Origin: Paenibacillus tepidiphilus
Lineage (GTDB): Bacteria > Bacillota > Bacilli > Paenibacillales > Paenibacillaceae
NCBI RefSeq assembly: GCF_008635795.1
Contig: NZ_VWRQ01000018.1
Span: 62,001-126,000, forward strand
DNA length: 64,000 bases
Direction: 5' to 3'
Positions within the stretch are counted from its first letter, which is position 1. Each line of letters opens with the position of its first letter. Positions 60,742 through 64,000 of the stretch are shown here, in pieces. Below the pieces are notes generated by a model. That model ran no database searches. It was given only the letters and a program-made list of their open reading frames with translations, and was not told the DNA's origin. Made by a program: the position numbers and the translations under genes.

Positions 60742-62373
60742 ATGTTATTTTGCGGAATGAAATTAACGCACGACGGCAGTGTCGCTTTGATACAGGACGA
60801 TACGCTGGTGTTCAGCTATGAGGTCGAGAAATTCAACAATAACAAAAGGTACAGCGAAATTCCGGACCTGACCTTCGTGGAAGAAGCGCTTGCGCTTAAC
60901 GGGTATACCGCTGCGGATGTTGATCATTATACAATCGACGGCTGGGCGGGCTTAAAGACCGGTGAAGTCACCACCCGCTACCGGGGAGAGGAGCTGGCAC
61001 TGACGGTCGCCCCTTACCGGGAGGCTGCTTTATCCGCCAATTCGCTGCTCCCTTATCCCGGGAAGGGGCTGAAGCTGGGGGGTACGGAAAGGGAATATAC
61101 GAGCTATCTGCATTCCACCACGCATCTGTTAAGCACGTATTGTGCCAGCCCGTTTGCGGAACGCGGAGAAGACGCTTATTTGCTGGTGTACGACGGGGGG
61201 ATGTATCCGCGGCTGTACTTCTTTAATTATAAACAAGGAACGATGGAGAACCTGGGCCCCGTCTTTATGCTTATCGGGAACATTTACTCGCTGTTCGCCT
61301 TACATTTTGAGCCGTTCTTTCAGGAAGGGCGCGGCCCGCGGATCGATGATCTGTCCGTTGCCGGCAAAGTGATGGCCTACATTGCCACCGGGAGAGTACG
61401 GGAAGAATTGCTGGGATGCTTTGAGCGGACATACCGCGAGCATTTCTCGCCGTCGATGGAGTTTAACTGGATCTTTTCCCGGGAAATCAAACGTTTCGTA
61501 GACGAACATCACATACCCCACGCCGATGCTCTGGCCTCGTTCCATTTGTATATGGAGCGCCTGCTGGTAGATTCGATTACGGCGGCTGTCCGGAAGCATG
61601 GGAACAGAAGCCGCAATTTCTGCTTTATCGGCGGCTGCTCCCTGAACATCAAGTGGAACAGTGCGATCAGAAGCAGCGGCATCTTCGATGAGGTATTCGT
61701 CTCCCCGTTCACCAACGATACGGGCAGCGCCATCGGCGCCGCCTGTTGTGAGATGTACCGGCAGACCGGCAATTTACATTTGAAGTGGTCGGTATACAGC
61801 GGGCCGTCCGCTGTCCGCAATGACCCTCCGGAAGGCTGGTCGCAGAAGGCATTCTCCATACCGGAGCTGGCGCGCCTGCTGCATGATACCAATGAACCGG
61901 TCGTCGTTCTGAATGGAAGAGCTGAGCTTGGCCCGCGGGCATTGGGCAACCGTAGTATATTGGCAACCGCCATTCAGCCGGAGATGAAAGACCGCCTAAA
62001 TGCCATCAAGAAGCGGGAAAGCTACCGCCCGGTATCTCCCATCTGTATGGAGGAACGGGCCCCGCTGATCTTTGAGCCGGGGACACGCGATCCATATATG
62101 CTGTTTGACCATATGCTCCGGGAGCCGTGGTCGGAGCGGATTCCGGCGATACGCCATCTGGACGGAAGTGCGAGGCTGCAGACCGTGAGCAGGGACGACA
62201 ACCCGGTAATCTATGATCTGCTGTGCGAATATGAGAAGCTGAGCGGCATTCCGGTCCTGTGCAACACCAGCGCCAATCTGCTCGGCAGCGGCTTCTTTCC
62301 GGATGTCCGCTCGGCCACGGAATGGAACGGCACCGGCTATGTCTGGTGCGACGGTACCTTGTACTATAAATAA
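60742..62373 (+). CDS. NodU/CmcH-type O-carbamoyltransferase
   Basis: 543 residues. These enzymes make carbamoyl-adenylate from carbamoyl phosphate and ATP and transfer it to a hydroxyl. The N-terminal Kae1-like domain shows GMKLTHDGSVAL and LHSTTHLLSTY, with the conserved metal-site His residues, and VYDGGMYPRLY. The C-terminal part shows FIGGCSLNIKWN, SPFTNDTGSAIGAA, GRAELGPRALGNRSI and PVLCNTSAN, all typical of the family. The two ketoreductases of the cluster can create hydroxyl groups for it to modify. The zwittermicin cluster also has a carbamoyltransferase. GTGGGGAG precedes the ATG; the gap to the PKS is 30 bases. Confidence 0.93.
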   Translation: MLFCGMKLTHDGSVALIQDDTLVFSYEVEKFNNNKRYSEIPDLTFVEEALALNGYTAADVDHYTIDGWAGLKTGEVTTRYRGEELALTVAPYREAALSANSLLPYPGKGLKLGGTEREYTSYLHSTTHLLSTYCASPFAERGEDAYLLVYDGGMYPRLYFFNYKQGTMENLGPVFMLIGNIYSLFALHFEPFFQEGRGPRIDDLSVAGKVMAYIATGRVREELLGCFERTYREHFSPSMEFNWIFSREIKRFVDEHHIPHADALASFHLYMERLLVDSITAAVRKHGNRSRNFCFIGGCSLNIKWNSAIRSSGIFDEVFVSPFTNDTGSAIGAACCEMYRQTGNLHLKWSVYSGPSAVRNDPPEGWSQKAFSIPELARLLHDTNEPVVVLNGRAELGPRALGNRSILATAIQPEMKDRLNAIKKRESYRPVSPICMEERAPLIFEPGTRDPYMLFDHMLREPWSERIPAIRHLDGSARLQTVSRDDNPVIYDLLCEYEKLSGIPVLCNTSANLLGSGFFPDVRSATEWNGTGYVWCDGTLYYK

Positions 62374-62395
62374 CTGCAGATGGAGGCCTGCGCCA

Positions 62396-64000
62396 ATGGG
62401 AGAGAAGGCAACCTACGAGTTATCCCACGGACAAAAGCGGTTTTGGATTCAATCCCAGTTGAATCCGGGCAGCAGTGAGCTGAACCAGCCCATGGCTGTC
62501 AGAATCGGCCGCAGGATAAGCCCTGAACTATTGCGGCAAGCCCTGGAGCACATTGCAGAGCGCCATTTTGTGCTCCGTACCGTGTTTCTGTCCGTCAACG
62601 GCGAGCCCCGGCAAATGGTGCTGGAGCATTTGGAGGTGGACCTGCCCGTTACCGATTATTCCGGCCTTGGATTGGAAGCGGGACGGGAGGCCGCCCATAC
62701 AGACATGCTTGCCGATATGGGGCTGCCGTTTGATCTGATGGAGGGGCCGCTGTTCCGTGTACGGCTGTATCATCTGGACGATGAGGCTGCCATTTTCTAT
62801 ATTTGCCTGCACCATATCATTGAAGACGGCTGGTCCATGGATGTGCTGTTCCGCGAGCTGTTTACGATTTATCAGTCCATGGAGCAGGGGACTGCTGTCC
62901 GGTTGCCCGACCTGCCGATCCAGTATATTGATTATGCCCACTGGCAGAATCAGCTGCTATCCTCCGGCAAGCTCCGCAAGCAGGAGGAGTATTGGCGGAC
63001 GAAGCTGGGCGGGGAGCTGCCCAGTCTTCATCTGCCGCTGGATTATGCCCGGCCGCAGGTCAGGAACGCAGCGGCGGGCATCGAAAGAATCGTCATTGAA
63101 CCGGCGGTATGCCGCGCTCTGGAGCAGATGAACCGCAGGTACGGGACAACGATGTTCATGTCCATTGCCGCCTGTCTTCAGGTTCTGCTGGCAAGGCTGT
63201 GCAACCAGGAAGAGATTCTCATCGGGACTCCCATTGCCGGAAGAAATCATAAGCATGTGAAGAATCTGATCGGATTCTTTGTCAATACATTAGTGCTGCG
63301 CAACCGGCTGTCTGTCGAGGGTCATTTCCCGGAATTGCTGCTGCAGGTGAAACAGACCTGCATCGAGGCTTTCGAGCATCAGGATTACCCCTTTGACCAG
63401 CTGCTGCAGCTGCTAGAAGCGCCGCGCCGTCTGAACAGGGCGCCGCTCTTTGATGTCCTGCTTAATTTTGCCTCCGATTACAGTACAGAGGGGGATTTGA
63501 ACGGAATCCGCTTCGATAAGGTGCTGATCGGAGACGGTGCGGAGCATAATGAATTTGATTTGACGGTTATCGTGGAGACGGTCGATGACCGGATGATTGT
63601 CTCTTTAAGCTATGGAACCGATTTGTTCTCCCCGGCTTCTGTCCGGCGGATCGGAGAGAATCTCCGGCGGATTATTGCCGGTGTTGCCGACAATGCCGAG
63701 CAGCGGATATGGGAGATTGGTTACTTATCCGATGAGGAGCAAAGGGTGCTCCAAGCGGTAAATGACACCCGGCGGGTATATCCGGAAGAAGAAACGATTC
63801 CTTCTCTCTTTGCCCGGCAAGCCGCGCGTACGCCCGGCTCCATTGCCGTTGAGCATCAAGGGAAGACCCTCACTTATTCGGACCTGCATACACAGTCTAA
63901 CCGGATCGGTCATTTACTGAGACAATGCGGAGTGGGGCCGAATCAACCGGTTGCCGTGCTGGCGGACCGGGGAAGCGCTCTGCTTGGCGCAGTGCTCGGT
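62396..64000 (+). CDS. NRPS, C - A... (3' partial, cut by window edge)
   Basis: The frame is open from ATG 62396 to the last base (535 codons). The ATG follows TGGAGG at nine bases. Residues 1 to about 440 are a complete condensation domain: ELSHGQKRFWIQSQL at the start, HHIIEDGWSMD near 138, HWQNQLLSS, IGTPIAGRN and HQDYPFDQLL, the LCL pattern that joins an L-donor. An adenylation domain starts near 460 (FARQAARTPGSIAVEHQG; LTYSDLHTQSNRIGHLL) and is cut before its specificity residues, so the amino acid cannot be predicted. It probably continues the assembly line after the KS-KR-ACP module. Confidence 0.92.
   Translation, partial: MGEKATYELSHGQKRFWIQSQLNPGSSELNQPMAVRIGRRISPELLRQALEHIAERHFVLRTVFLSVNGEPRQMVLEHLEVDLPVTDYSGLGLEAGREAAHTDMLADMGLPFDLMEGPLFRVRLYHLDDEAAIFYICLHHIIEDGWSMDVLFRELFTIYQSMEQGTAVRLPDLPIQYIDYAHWQNQLLSSGKLRKQEEYWRTKLGGELPSLHLPLDYARPQVRNAAAGIERIVIEPAVCRALEQMNRRYGTTMFMSIAACLQVLLARLCNQEEILIGTPIAGRNHKHVKNLIGFFVNTLVLRNRLSVEGHFPELLLQVKQTCIEAFEHQDYPFDQLLQLLEAPRRLNRAPLFDVLLNFASDYSTEGDLNGIRFDKVLIGDGAEHNEFDLTVIVETVDDRMIVSLSYGTDLFSPASVRRIGENLRRIIAGVADNAEQRIWEIGYLSDEEQRVLQAVNDTRRVYPEEETIPSLFARQAARTPGSIAVEHQGKTLTYSDLHTQSNRIGHLLRQCGVGPNQPVAVLADRGSALLGAVLG

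Overview
The window looks like a Paenibacillus-type Firmicute chromosome. GC content is fairly high, Shine-Dalgarno sites are strong GGAGG types often serving TTG or GTG starts, there is a perfect Bacillus-style 7-1-7 Fur box, and topoisomerase IV is a parE-parC pair. It divides into a housekeeping and accessory half (about 1-23,930) and a large biosynthetic gene cluster (about 23,940 to the right edge, where it is cut off).

Left half: the 3' part of a sugar-binding lipoprotein gene; a WG-repeat/DUF3298 protein; a secreted CAP-domain protein with a 30-bp minisatellite; a MacB-type ABC pair on the minus strand; a membrane-anchored GDSL esterase followed by a second ABC pair; parE and parC. The gap between parE and parC is unusual: a 20-bp tandem array, a terminator, then a 155-bp imperfect palindrome. 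After parC come a GNAT gene, a MarR regulator with a palindrome in its promoter region, an RluA-type pseudouridine synthase and a rRNA-type methyltransferase on the minus strand, an unknown anchored protein, an AraC regulator with a VOC protein, a Fur-controlled flavodoxin with an unknown partner, two GNAT genes, and a winged-helix protein.

Right half: a hybrid NRPS/trans-AT PKS cluster whose first step appears to be prodrug masking. A divergent minus-strand NRPS has the order starter condensation - adenylation - carrier - epimerization. Its hand-read specificity code, DLTKIGEVG, is close to the known Asn code, so it would install an N-acyl-D-Asn cap. Across the divergent promoter region lies a ClbP/ZmaM-type membrane serine peptidase fused to an ABC exporter, the expected cap remover and exporter. 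Next come a UvrA-like ATPase (possible self-protection of DNA), a methyltransferase, a free condensation domain, a radical SAM protein of an RNA-modification type, two NRPS/PKS megaproteins, an aminotransferase, a B12-type radical SAM protein, an A-T protein with an atypical specificity pocket, a KS-KR-ACP protein, a NodU/CmcH-type carbamoyltransferase and the start of another C-A NRPS.

All three ketosynthases have the Cys-His-His triad, and no acyltransferase domain is visible, so malonyl loading must come in trans from outside the window. From 28,569 to 64,000 every gene is on the plus strand with gaps under about 135 bases and several ATGA overlaps, which suggests one long transcription unit. 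I do not recognise the product. The mix of D-Asn masking, trans-AT PKS, two radical SAM enzymes, a carbamoyltransferase and a UvrA paralogue does not match any cluster I can name.
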